NCBI GenBank assembly: GCA_965250215.1 | Contig: CBDFNN010000004.1 | Span: forward strand, 3,410,001 to 3,474,000 | Length of the DNA stretch: 64,000 nt | From: CBDFNN01 sp965250215 | GTDB taxonomy: Bacteria; Bacteroidota; Rhodothermia; Rhodothermales; DATKEJ01 | Direction of reading: 5' to 3' | Part shown: positions 56,088-64,000 of the stretch, piece after piece | How the letters are laid out: every line of letters starts with the position of its first letter | Numbering within the stretch: the stretch's first letter is position 1 | The notes under the pieces: model-generated | What the model was told of the DNA's origin: nothing | What the model saw: the letters and a program-made list of their open reading frames with translations, nothing else | The model's database searches: none | Translations under genes and position numbers: made by a program

Positions 56088-56405
56088 GTAGAGAGTAGTT
56101 ACCGAATGGTAAAATATTTCAGGACAATGTTAGTTTTGACAATTTTCCCTGGAATATGAGATGAATCGAAGGATCAGTCGTTATTGCGCAACAATAAATC
56201 GTCGCTAACGATATCTCCAACAGAGGGCTTTTTTGGAGGGGGTGATTACTGCGTGATTGCGGCACAATCACCTCGAATAGGGCACTCCTCTCTGCGCCGC
56301 ATCAAAGTATTTCATCTTGACCTTAGCCCTTCCTCACCTTTCATCTTCTTTCTTGGCCTGCTTTTTGTAGTAGTTACAAACTCATCTCCTTGACACCACC
56401 TAAAG
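56088..56405. other. intergenic stretch with one hairpin, no gene seen
   Basis: These 318 bases lie between the propeller and subtilase genes. A 69-codon open frame (56184-56393) has no signal or domain and reads as poor protein. There is a TTACC-gaat-GGTAA hairpin at 56099-56112 and a 7-bp inverted repeat GGTGATT/AATCACC at 56241-56247 and 56266-56272. I could not identify a promoter with confidence. Confidence 0.4.
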
Positions 56406-58673
56406 ATGCGTTCCAACACCTACGCACGCCTCGCTCTAAGCGCTGTGTGCCTGCTGGCCTATGCACCCAGCGATCTAATATCTCAAGATGCAAGCCTTGA
56501 GGCGAGTATCCTGTCGATGCCGCCCTCCATCCTTTCCTCAAGTTCAATTCCACATCCGGCACCAGGTATCCCAATGTCTGAGATGATTAGTCAGATTTAC
56601 GCTGACTATGTCATGAAGGACTTTCCAAATCAATATCAACTGTCGGGAGATGGGGTCGGTGTTTCGTATATCGAAGACGATATTCGATGCGAACACGACG
56701 AGTTAAATGGTAAAGTAATAGGTGGTTGCTATGCCCAAGAAGAAAGCAACTCGGCTTGCAGCCATGCAACGAGTGGAGTTGGGAAGATAGCCTCGACTGG
56801 GATAGAGCCTTACTCACGAGGAATTGCACCTGACGTCTTCATCAGAGGGGGAAGCTGCGCCGCGGTTGATCCAAGTACTGACGCCCTTTGTAGCGCATCC
56901 ATCTCACTTTTTGGAGGTGGAATAGGTATCTGGAGAGACACCTCCATTTGTCCTGCTGGATCTGAAATTGACCCTAGTATCAACATCGTACGATACTATG
57001 ACGATGAGGTCAACGGAAACTACAATGCCTACCTAGACAACTATATTCAGAGCAACCCGGGCTTTGGTGTTGCAATTGCCGCTGGTAACGGAAGTGGCAA
57101 TTCTGCCGATCCCGCTCTCTCAACCTATCCATCAAGCAGCGAACTAGCTGCTGGACATTATCATCGCGACTGCGCCGAGATATTTTACGACCCTCATTCA
57201 CCGACCAGAGACTACCCTTTTGATGGTTTATCGACTGGGGCGTCCTCAAAAAACGTAATCACGGTAGGCGATGTGACCATTTTGGAAGATCGCTATACTA
57301 TTCCATACAATGCGCGAGTCAGCGGTTACTCAAGTCGTGGGCCTACGGACGATGGTCGAATCAAACCCGACATTGCTGCACCTGTCTACAATCAGGACTT
57401 AAATCCATTTACATCTTTGTCCTGCGGCATTTCCAGCTACACTCAATACTTTACAGGGACGTCAGCTGCAACGCCAGTTGTCTCAGGTATTTATGCGCTG
57501 CTCTTTGAAATGCAGAAAGACAATTTCGCCTCCCCCTTTCTATCCTCCACATATAAAGCAATGCTTAATCACAGTGCTTTTGAGGTAGGAAATAATCCAG
57601 GACCAGATTTCGAAGCAGGTTGGGGCGTTGTAAATGCATATGGTTCGGTCACACTTCTGGACCAAGAGATACGAAGTGCCTCTTCTACAATTATTGAATC
57701 CGAATTACTTAGCTTGAACGACGCTTTTGAATCCCAAATCCGTGCGGGATTCTCTGGAGAACCAGTCAAAGTTTCCTTGGCATGGGTGGATCCCGCAGGC
57801 GTCAGTTGTAGAACATCAGAGTGTGGCGCTTCGACCTTAGTTAATGATTTGGATCTCATCGTAACTGACAGCCAGGAAAACAGATACTACCCTTGGACGC
57901 TAAACGCGAGTTCACCTTTTGATGCTGCCGTTCAGGACCACGCAAATGCCATTGACAATTACGAACAAGTTAAAATATCAAATCCTATTCTGGGAGAAAC
58001 TTACACCATTCGTGTAGTCTGGAATTCAACAGTGATTGGATCGAGTAGCCAATCGTTCTCGCTGGTCAAAAGCAACTGGTTGGTAGATTCGCCCCCACTA
58101 GAAAATTCATTACCCATAGAATTTGGACACATCAATATTTCAAAAGATCTCGAAGGGATAAGCTTGAATTGGACGACCTTATCAGAAAGAAACAACTCAC
58201 ACTTCCTTGTGCAAAGATCAGTCGGCTCCGGCGAATACAGGGAAGTTGGTGAGGTCATGGGTTTCGGCTTTTCTGAGACTGAGCGCAGCTACGACTTCCT
58301 AGACTCCTATTCCTACCCAAAGCATTCAAAAATCTCTTACAGAATTAAACAAATGGATTTCGATGGCAGTTTTGTATTCAGTCCGGAAGTTGAAATCGAC
58401 ACCGGTATACCACTGCAGGATGGGCTTATCGATAACTATCCAAATCCAATCTCAGTAGACGGGACTTTGAGCTTTGAACTTGGATCGAGTTCTAAGGTGA
58501 ACATCGAACTTGTTGATACGACAGGTAGGCTTGTCAAGACGCTATTTGAAGGAGACAAGTCCGCTGGTCAACATCAGTTACGATTCCATCGTGGATCACT
58601 CCCAGCAGGAGTTTACTTTGTCCTGATGAAGACAAGAACTGGATTGCAAAGAAAGGCAATTACAATAAACTAG
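56406..58673 (+). CDS. S8-family (subtilisin-like) protease with T9SS sorting domain
   Basis: The 755-residue secreted protease has a signal peptide (about 1-27). Catalytic His120 is in CSHATSGVG, oxyanion Asn in AAGNGSG (about 225), and Ser353 in TGTSAATPVVSG. The Asp motif reads YIEDDI (90-92), so Glu90-Asp91 lies where subtilisins have Asp. Residues about 440-570 are beta-sandwich, and the last 80 residues form a type A T9SS sorting signal (YPNPIS near 675, then LVDTTGRLVKTL, GVYFVLMK and a basic tail). The enzyme would be exported and attached to the surface. The T9SS genes lie elsewhere. Its stop overlaps the convergent TMEM220 gene. Confidence 0.88.
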   Translation: MRSNTYARLALSAVCLLAYAPSDLISQDASLEASILSMPPSILSSSSIPHPAPGIPMSEMISQIYADYVMKDFPNQYQLSGDGVGVSYIEDDIRCEHDELNGKVIGGCYAQEESNSACSHATSGVGKIASTGIEPYSRGIAPDVFIRGGSCAAVDPSTDALCSASISLFGGGIGIWRDTSICPAGSEIDPSINIVRYYDDEVNGNYNAYLDNYIQSNPGFGVAIAAGNGSGNSADPALSTYPSSSELAAGHYHRDCAEIFYDPHSPTRDYPFDGLSTGASSKNVITVGDVTILEDRYTIPYNARVSGYSSRGPTDDGRIKPDIAAPVYNQDLNPFTSLSCGISSYTQYFTGTSAATPVVSGIYALLFEMQKDNFASPFLSSTYKAMLNHSAFEVGNNPGPDFEAGWGVVNAYGSVTLLDQEIRSASSTIIESELLSLNDAFESQIRAGFSGEPVKVSLAWVDPAGVSCRTSECGASTLVNDLDLIVTDSQENRYYPWTLNASSPFDAAVQDHANAIDNYEQVKISNPILGETYTIRVVWNSTVIGSSSQSFSLVKSNWLVDSPPLENSLPIEFGHINISKDLEGISLNWTTLSERNNSHFLVQRSVGSGEYREVGEVMGFGFSETERSYDFLDSYSYPKHSKISYRIKQMDFDGSFVFSPEVEIDTGIPLQDGLIDNYPNPISVDGTLSFELGSSSKVNIELVDTTGRLVKTLFEGDKSAGQHQLRFHRGSLPAGVYFVLMKTRTGLQRKAITIN

Positions 58674-59005
58674 GAGTCAGAATCTCCACTATTCTTTTTA
58701 GCTGAATAGACATTTAAATTCGTCCAAACTGCTAGTATCAAAACACCAATGACTTCAAACATACCACCGTTCCAAGTGAGGACTCCAGTCCTAATCTCTC
58801 TGAAAACCAAATATCCAAAGAATAGAAAACAAACGACAGTGAAATAACTGGCCAATTTAACAGGAAGTTTGTCCCGCGCGGCCAGAGCAGCAAAAACCGC
58901 GGCTACCAAATAAATTGCGATCCAGGGTAATGCGTATGGGTCGTTGTACTGTACTGCTGCACCTGCCAAAAAAAGCAGAGTGAAAATCCAATTAGATATC
59001 TTCAT
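58670..59005 (-). CDS. TMEM220-family membrane protein
   Basis: The 111-residue protein has three or four hydrophobic helices (about 5-22, 28-44, 52-72, 83-100). AAVQYNDPYALPWIAIYLV matches the characteristic QYNDPDPLPWI signature of the TMEM220 family. The function is unknown. I use ATG 59005; the frame extends upstream through the isomerase gene, which is not plausible. The start lies four bases after that gene's stop, so the two are probably co-transcribed. Confidence 0.75.
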   Translation of the reverse strand: MKISNWIFTLLFLAGAAVQYNDPYALPWIAIYLVAAVFAALAARDKLPVKLASYFTVVCFLFFGYLVFREIRTGVLTWNGGMFEVIGVLILAVWTNLNVYSAKKNSGDSDS

Positions 59006-59009
59006 TGTT

Positions 59010-60011
59010 TTATTCGTCTGAGAAGGCCGCATCGAAGGCAACGGCACTAGGGGGAAAATCAATATTCTTGATGTAGCTGCATGCCTCCGCGGCACCAGCC
59101 TCACGATCCATTCCAGAATCTTCCCATTCTACTGATAAGGGTCCAGAATATCCAATTCTATTCAAAGCGCGAATAATCTCTTCAAAATTGATACTCCCGC
59201 GACCGATCGATCTGAAATCCCAGAACCTTCTTTGATCTCCAAAATTTGTGTGTCCGCCAAAAACACCGGACTCTTTCGCAATAGGTGACCACCATACATC
59301 TTTCATGTGAGCATGATAAATGCGATCACCGAATTTGTGTATAAAGCCAACGTAGTCGACTCCCTGATAACCAAAATGACTTGGGTCGTAGTTGAATCCG
59401 AAAGTTTTTCTTCCGTTGAGTGCATCAATCGCCATCTCCGCCGAAGCAATGTCAAAGGCAATTTCTGTGGGATGTACCTCCAATCCAAATTTAATTCCTT
59501 CTTCGTCGAACACATCAAGAATCGGATTCCAGCGATCAGCGAAATCTTGAAAGCCGTCGGTGATCATCTCCGGTCCATTAGGTGGGAAGGAATAAAGAAG
59601 ATGCCAAATACTAGATCCAGTGAATCCATTGACAACGCCTACGCCTAATTTAGCAGCGGCACGTGCCGTGTTCATCATTTCTGCGGCCGCCCGTTGACGT
59701 ACTCCTTCAGGATCACCATCTCCAATTATTGACGGTGATAAAATAGAGGAGTGTCTAGTATCAATATTATCACAAACCGCTTGTCCAACTAAGTGATTTG
59801 AAATGGACCAGACTTTCAATCCGTATTTGGCCAGCAATTCGTGTCTCCCTTGACAATACTCCTTATCACTCAAGGCCTTTTCAACCTCAAAGTGATCACC
59901 CCAGCAGGCTAATTCCAATCCATCATATCCCCAAGATGCGGCTTTTTCGGCCAGCGTTTCCAAAGGCAAATCAGCCCATTGGCCGGTGAACAATGTTACA
60001 GGTCGTCCCAT
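59010..60011 (-). CDS. sugar phosphate isomerase/epimerase (TIM barrel)
   Basis: This 333-residue TIM-barrel protein of the AP-endonuclease-2/xylose-isomerase-like class has metal-ligand segments GLEVHPTEIAFD (about 178), FNYDPSHFGYQG (about 208), IYHAHMKDV (about 231) and LSVEWEDSG (about 294). Homologues isomerise or epimerise sugars and inosose-like compounds in concert with Gfo/Idh dehydrogenases, and such a gene lies 35 bp upstream on the same strand. The exact substrate is not readable. Confidence 0.88.
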   Translation of the reverse strand: MGRPVTLFTGQWADLPLETLAEKAASWGYDGLELACWGDHFEVEKALSDKEYCQGRHELLAKYGLKVWSISNHLVGQAVCDNIDTRHSSILSPSIIGDGDPEGVRQRAAAEMMNTARAAAKLGVGVVNGFTGSSIWHLLYSFPPNGPEMITDGFQDFADRWNPILDVFDEEGIKFGLEVHPTEIAFDIASAEMAIDALNGRKTFGFNYDPSHFGYQGVDYVGFIHKFGDRIYHAHMKDVWWSPIAKESGVFGGHTNFGDQRRFWDFRSIGRGSINFEEIIRALNRIGYSGPLSVEWEDSGMDREAGAAEACSYIKNIDFPPSAVAFDAAFSDE

Positions 60012-60046
60012 GATCTATTGAAGTTTCAAAATTAAAATTATTGGCT

Positions 60047-61219
60047 CTAGTTGCTAACCGGAGTAGAATTTCTCAAGTCTACCCAGGCTTTATTTTTCCC
60101 GCTTTCGATAGCCTTGTTTATGAAATTCACGCCCCGAGCACCGTCTACAACGCTTGGAAAATCGGTGTCGAGTTCGTTCACTTTTTCTCCACTTATTTTC
60201 GCCGCGATCGTTCTAGCTGCACTAACATAAATGTTAGCAAAGGCTTCGATAAATGCTTCGGGATGTCCTGAAGGTAATCTGGTTGCGTGCGCCGCTGCCT
60301 CGCACAAATAGTCATTACCTCTTTTATAGACTTGCTCCGGTCTGTCTGGATGGCGGACACTCAAATAGTTGGGATTCTCTTGTCTCCACTCCAATGAGGC
60401 TCTAGTTCCATAGACTCTTATGCGCAAATTATTTTCCTCTCCAACTGAAATTTGAGACGCGAAAAGTAGACCTTTAGCACCGTCATGGTAGTGGATTAAA
60501 ATATTGCCATCATCTTCAAGGACTCGGCCATCAACGAATGTCGTTATGTCAGCATAGATTTCTTTGATCTTCAGGCCCGTAATGTACTCGGCTAAATTCT
60601 CTGCGTGAGATCCAATATCACCAATGCATGAAGATACCCCCGCCTTGCTCGGGTCTGTTCTCCATCCCGCCTGCTTGTGATCTCCGGCCTCTAACAAAGT
60701 AGCCAACCAACCTTGAGGATACTCGACAACCACCTTCCGAACCTCACCAAGCTCACCGGACGAGACCATGTGCTTAGCTTGCTTGACCATGGGATATCCA
60801 GTGTAGTTGTGTGTCAGCGCGAATATTACGTCATGTTTTTCTACCAAGCGACAAAGCTCATTAGCATCCTCTACCGAGGTCGTCATCGGCTTATCACAAA
60901 CAACATTTATTCCTTTCTCGATGAAAGTTTTTGCAATCTCAAAATGATTGAAGTTGGGAGTCACCACTGAAACAAAGTCGACACCATCTTCTCTTTTTGA
61001 CTCAGTCTCAGCCATTTCCCTATATGAATCGTAAACCCGATTCGGATCTAAAAACAATTCTTCGCCCTGTTGTCTTGATTTTTCGGCTTTCGAAGAGAAT
61101 GCTCCAGCCACGAGTTCGATCTCTCCATCAAGGGCGGCAGCTTTCCTGTGGACGGCTCCAATAAATGAACCCGGACCTCCTCCTACCATTCCGTATCTAA
61201 CTTTTCTTGCTAAGGGCAT
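60047..61219 (-). CDS. Gfo/Idh/MocA-family NAD(P)-dependent dehydrogenase
   Basis: The 390-residue cytoplasmic enzyme has MVGGGPGSFIGAVH (11-24, nucleotide motif), VVTPNFNHFE (about 86) and CDKPMTTSVEDA (about 108, the catalytic Lys-Pro). GDIGSHAENLA (about 191) completes the active site. There is no export signal, unlike the Gfo/Idh protein at 51874. It lies upstream of the isomerase in an operon and is divergent from the PfkB kinase gene. It would oxidise a sugar or cyclitol, but which one is unknown. Confidence 0.9.
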   Translation of the reverse strand: MPLARKVRYGMVGGGPGSFIGAVHRKAAALDGEIELVAGAFSSKAEKSRQQGEELFLDPNRVYDSYREMAETESKREDGVDFVSVVTPNFNHFEIAKTFIEKGINVVCDKPMTTSVEDANELCRLVEKHDVIFALTHNYTGYPMVKQAKHMVSSGELGEVRKVVVEYPQGWLATLLEAGDHKQAGWRTDPSKAGVSSCIGDIGSHAENLAEYITGLKIKEIYADITTFVDGRVLEDDGNILIHYHDGAKGLLFASQISVGEENNLRIRVYGTRASLEWRQENPNYLSVRHPDRPEQVYKRGNDYLCEAAAHATRLPSGHPEAFIEAFANIYVSAARTIAAKISGEKVNELDTDFPSVVDGARGVNFINKAIESGKNKAWVDLRNSTPVSN

Positions 61220-61290
61220 CTTGATATCTTAGTTATAATTAACTGGATTCGCTTTATTCTAGACTGTTAGAATAAACAATTGCCCAACCT

Positions 61291-62193
61291 TTGTCGAGAA
61301 CAAATAGCAAAATTCTGGGACACAAAATCGAACTTAAGCCAAAACATATAGCTTGCTTTGGAGAAATAGTCTGGGACGACTTCCCGGATGGACGTCGGCC
61401 AGGCGGTTCACCGGGAAACTTTTCCTATCATTGCAAAAATCTTGGCAACCAGACTACTTTTATATCGCGAGTTGGCACGGACACCGCAGGCGATGAACTT
61501 GTCGATTTCCTCGCATCAAAGGGAATATCTATCGATTCCATCCAAAGAGACAAAGTCTATCCTAGCGGAAAGGTACTTGTTCATGGACCACCGGACGCTC
61601 CCTACTACACTATCGTCGAAGACTCTGCATGGGATTTCATGGAAGTGAACCCCGAAGTCATGAAAAAACTTCCAACTCTCGATGCTTTTTGTTTTGCGAC
61701 TCTAATTCAGCGAAGCGAAACCTCTGCAACGAACCTTTCAATATTACTAGGTAATCTGCCTCCAAAAGTGCTGAGAGTTTTGGATATCAATCTAAGACCA
61801 CCCTTCTTTAGCGCTAGTGTAATTGAACACAGCATCCATCATTGCGACCTTTTGAAGCTCAATGAAGAAGAACTAGACCTCGTTTCAAAATTGCTATTAA
61901 AAAACGACCTTGTGAATTGGCTTCTGAAGGAAACCAAGACAAGAATGGTTTGCGTCACTAAGGGAAGCAAGGGTGCGGAACTGATCACGAGCGAAGGGCG
62001 CTGGCAGCAGGATGCCTTCGTTAATCCAGAATCAAATGGCGATACAGTTGGCGTGGGTGATGCCTTTCTGGCCGCACTAACGTCTGCACTGCTGAGCGAA
62101 ATTGACCCACAAACTGCACTTAATTTTTCTTCTAGATACGCGGCAAAAGTTGCTGATCACAAAGGAGCTATGCCGAATTTGGAATGGCCTTAG
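61291..62193 (+). CDS. PfkB-family carbohydrate kinase (fructokinase-like)
   Basis: The 300-residue ribokinase-type enzyme has the N-terminal GEIVWDDFPDG, RRPGGSPGNFSYHCKNLG (first PfkB signature) and, near the end, NGDTVGVGDAFLAAL (second signature with catalytic Asp). It phosphorylates a hexose, most likely fructose. The start is TTG at 61291. It is convergent with the HAD gene and faces a GH13 enzyme, so a path of alpha-glucan or sucrose-like sugar use is plausible. Confidence 0.88.
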   Translation: MSRTNSKILGHKIELKPKHIACFGEIVWDDFPDGRRPGGSPGNFSYHCKNLGNQTTFISRVGTDTAGDELVDFLASKGISIDSIQRDKVYPSGKVLVHGPPDAPYYTIVEDSAWDFMEVNPEVMKKLPTLDAFCFATLIQRSETSATNLSILLGNLPPKVLRVLDINLRPPFFSASVIEHSIHHCDLLKLNEEELDLVSKLLLKNDLVNWLLKETKTRMVCVTKGSKGAELITSEGRWQQDAFVNPESNGDTVGVGDAFLAALTSALLSEIDPQTALNFSSRYAAKVADHKGAMPNLEWP

Positions 62194-62209
62194 CGGCACC
62201 TAGAAAGGC

Positions 62210-62878
62210 TTAACTCAAAACCTTATCCATATGAGATTTTAGCTCGTTGAAATCCTGGACAAATAGATCAGGCCTGTGTTGATCTAATCTCTCTTTTGTG
62301 AATGTGTTGGGGATTGCTACAGTAAAACACCCAGCCGCCTTCGAGGAATCTACCCCGTGAAAGGTATCTTCAATTACCATGCATTTTTCTGGTGCGACTT
62401 CCAACAATTTTGCTGTCACGAGATAAGGTTCAGGGTCAGGTTTGTGTTTGCTAATGTCATCTGAGGTGATAACGATGTCGAAATAATGATCCAAGGGGAA
62501 TTTTTCAAAGATCATCTTTTGAGTTGGCTTCATCGCCGATGTCGCTAGTCCGACCTTCTCAAATTTTTGCCTAATAAAATCCAAAAAGTTGAGTGCCTGA
62601 GGGAAAAGTTGAATTTTCTCCTGAGCCAAATTTCCGAAAGCTTGAATGGAAACCTGTCTGAAATCGTTGGCAGAAAATCTATATCCGTGTTGTCTCGCGA
62701 TTTCTCCAAATACCTCGTTTCCAGCACGCCCTTTGTAGTTATCATAACTACTTCTGGGAGGAACTGGAAGATCAAAGCTAGCGAAGCTAATATCGAGAGC
62801 TTCCTCATAGATAGGCTCCGAATCAATAATAACTCCGTCCATGTCAAATATGACAGCCCTAAGATCTCGATCTTTCAT
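62210..62878 (-). CDS. HAD-family phosphatase/phosphomutase, beta-phosphoglucomutase-like
   Basis: The 222-residue HAD enzyme has IFDMDGVIIDSEP (motif I DxDxV with both Asp), VGLATSAM (motif II Thr/Ser), HKPDPEPYL (Lys) and VIEDTFHGVDSSKAAG (motif IV Asp). The C1 helical cap and length fit beta-phosphoglucomutase and similar sugar-phosphate phosphatases. ATG 62878 is used; a TTG precedes it by one codon. Its start overlaps the GH13 stop by 20 bp on the same strand, so they form one operon: glycosidase followed by phosphoglucomutase is the usual maltose/trehalose phosphorolysis order. Confidence 0.9.
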   Translation of the reverse strand: MKDRDLRAVIFDMDGVIIDSEPIYEEALDISFASFDLPVPPRSSYDNYKGRAGNEVFGEIARQHGYRFSANDFRQVSIQAFGNLAQEKIQLFPQALNFLDFIRQKFEKVGLATSAMKPTQKMIFEKFPLDHYFDIVITSDDISKHKPDPEPYLVTAKLLEVAPEKCMVIEDTFHGVDSSKAAGCFTVAIPNTFTKERLDQHRPDLFVQDFNELKSHMDKVLS

Positions 62879-64000
62879 CAACTGGAACTTGTTTTTTATA
62901 TACCGCAGCTGTCATACTATCTAAAATGTCTAACTGCTTAGAATTTGTCCATACAACTTCCCAGCTAACAAGATCATCCGAAATATTCATCGGTTCACGT
63001 TCAACATTAAAAACGACCTGAAGAGATTCATCCCCAAAACTTCTGGTATATCGCAACCTTCCGCCCTTACTCTCGATCAACTCCAGATCTCCGCTTCGAA
63101 GAGTGTCCCACTTCGCTCTCAGCTTACCTACTTCACGATAGTGCTGAAGCAAATCTCTATTCCATGCAGATTCGTCGTGCCATGGAAATGCTTCCCTGCA
63201 GAAAGGGTCATCACCAGCGCTCATTCCAATCTCGTCTCCATAGTAGATGCAAGGTGCTCCAGGCATTGTCATCTGAAATAGGGCGATGAGTTTCAATGCC
63301 TCAACATCGTCCTGCAATACCCAAAGTGCTCTCGCGGTGTCATGCGAGTCGATTAGGTTTAGGAGACCATAGTTGACCTCCTCGCTATACACGTCACGAT
63401 AGTTTCTAATTCGCTCGGCAAATGCCTCGGCATCGATTCTAGTCAAATTCAAATGTTCTCGGTGATAGTCGTCTCGCAATGAATGCCGTCCAAAAAAACT
63501 GAGAGCTGCACCCATAAATGGGTAGTTCATCACGGAGTCGAAGCGATCTCCAGACAACCACTCAGGTGCGGCAGACCAAATTTCTCCGCAAATGTAGGCA
63601 TCAGGATTTGCATCCTTAACGACCTTCCTAAACTCCCTCCAGAATTTCGGGTCATCAATTTCCTCTGGCACATCGAGTCTCCAGCCATCGATTCCGAAAT
63701 CTACCCAGTATCTAGCGACATCCAAAAGATGCTTTCTGACGCCAGGATTGTCTGTATTGAGCTTAGGCAAAGCCGGAAGTCCCCACCAGGCCTCGTAGTT
63801 GTGGGGTTCTGAGTAGGTAGAGTGGTATGGCCGCAACGGGACTCCATTTACGTTGAACCAATCCCAATAAGGCGATTTCTCACCGTTCTCCAGAATGTGA
63901 TGAAATGCCCAAAAACCTCTAGAGGTATGATTAAATACGCCGTCAAGTACGACTTTAAATCCGCGATCATGGCAGCCATTTAAGAGCTTTCGAAATGCGG
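62859..64000 (-). CDS. GH13 alpha-amylase-family enzyme, N-terminus outside the window
   Basis: The frame is open to the window edge, giving 380 C-terminal residues. It contains DGVFNH (region I), DGWRLDVPEE (region II with nucleophile Asp), GEIW (acid Glu) and NLIDSHDTARAL (region IV). The segment DGWRLDVxxEI and the closing IYYGDEIG fit neopullulanase/cyclomaltodextrinase (GH13_20-like) enzymes. It hydrolyses alpha-1,4 (and some alpha-1,6) glucosidic bonds in maltodextrins or cyclodextrins. It is in an operon with the HAD gene. The start and any signal peptide lie beyond 64000. Confidence 0.9.
   Translation of the reverse strand, partial: AFRKLLNGCHDRGFKVVLDGVFNHTSRGFWAFHHILENGEKSPYWDWFNVNGVPLRPYHSTYSEPHNYEAWWGLPALPKLNTDNPGVRKHLLDVARYWVDFGIDGWRLDVPEEIDDPKFWREFRKVVKDANPDAYICGEIWSAAPEWLSGDRFDSVMNYPFMGAALSFFGRHSLRDDYHREHLNLTRIDAEAFAERIRNYRDVYSEEVNYGLLNLIDSHDTARALWVLQDDVEALKLIALFQMTMPGAPCIYYGDEIGMSAGDDPFCREAFPWHDESAWNRDLLQHYREVGKLRAKWDTLRSGDLELIESKGGRLRYTRSFGDESLQVVFNVEREPMNISDDLVSWEVVWTNSKQLDILDSMTAAVYKKQVPVDERSRS

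Noticed and set aside
56184..56393. 69-codon frame before the subtilase
   Set aside because: Its composition is uneven, there is no ribosome site, and the apparent hydrophobic end is pyrimidine-rich leader DNA.
1..64000. CRISPR arrays, insertion sequences, prophage genes, toxin-antitoxin or restriction systems
   Set aside because: No regularly spaced repeats, transposase, integrase, capsid, methylase or nuclease of a defence system was found on either strand.

Overview
This 64 kb window looks like a chromosomal segment of a marine-type member of the Bacteroidota in the broad sense (Rhodothermota/Balneolota-like), although the lineage is an inference from gene content. The clues are a secreted subtilase with a C-terminal T9SS-type sorting domain, many lipoproteins with clear lipoboxes, MutS2, a 333-aa sugar nucleotidyltransferase of the type common in Bacteroidetes, scarce Shine-Dalgarno sequences, sulfatases, Tat-exported Gfo/Idh oxidoreductases and ThuA/azurin-type proteins. 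Composition looks uniform by eye. I saw no insertion sequence, prophage, CRISPR array or rRNA. Non-ATG starts are frequent (at least seven TTG and three GTG genes), and two genes appear to start at CTG or ATT.

Region 1 (1-12.5 kb, housekeeping and small accessory genes): a small HEAT-like exported protein, a membrane fatty-acid-hydroxylase/sterol-desaturase protein translationally coupled to a short SDR, tRNA-Val(GAC), a membrane protein followed by a lipoprotein with six cadherin-like repeats, lexA with a strong palindrome in its upstream region, recO, a ComEA-like helix-hairpin-helix protein, a NUDIX hydrolase, a TerB-like protein, a 54-aa membrane peptide, a TIGR01777 epimerase, a Ste24-like M48 protease, and a cobalamin adenosyltransferase next to a BtuD/FecE-type ATPase.

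Region 2 (12.6-27.9 kb, surface polysaccharide locus): PglC-, PglD- and PglE-like genes in a row (a phosphoglycosyl transferase, an acetyltransferase and an aminotransferase, the bacillosamine-type set without the PglF dehydratase), a heparinase II/III-like protein, a WecA/MraY-type transferase, a GT4 glycosyltransferase, a WbpA-type UDP-HexNAc dehydrogenase, an outer-membrane Wzi-like protein, a WbpD-like acyltransferase coupled to a HAD protein, then a TPR protein, a LOG-family protein and a sugar nucleotidyltransferase. No flippase, polymerase or Wza/Wzc exporter is in the window, so this is part of a dispersed system.

Region 3 (27.9-34.3 kb): mutS2 followed after one base by a 1331-residue NtrY-like histidine kinase with an unusually large multi-membrane sensor part and no response regulator nearby.

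Region 4 (34.4-64 kb, scavenging and carbohydrate catabolism): a lipoprotein glycerophosphodiesterase, two FGly-type sulfatases, a YjhG/YagF-type sugar-acid dehydratase overlapping the first sulfatase, an SDR, a di-haem peroxidase with a dockerin-like tail, a TauE/SafE exporter, tag glycosylase, a PEP-hydrolase-like TIM barrel, a beta-propeller/HEAT/azurin lipoprotein with a ThuA lipoprotein, esterases, Tat-exported Gfo/Idh and NHL-propeller proteins, a second orphan histidine kinase, the T9SS subtilase, then a sugar isomerase/epimerase, Gfo/Idh dehydrogenase, PfkB kinase, beta-phosphoglucomutase-like HAD and a GH13 enzyme cut by the window end. Together these suggest a cell that coats itself with an amino-sugar/uronic-acid polysaccharide and feeds on sulfated or alpha-linked algal carbohydrate. 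I found no clear new defence or mobile system; the most unusual items are the non-canonical starts, the domain fusions, the lexA palindrome and the giant kinase.
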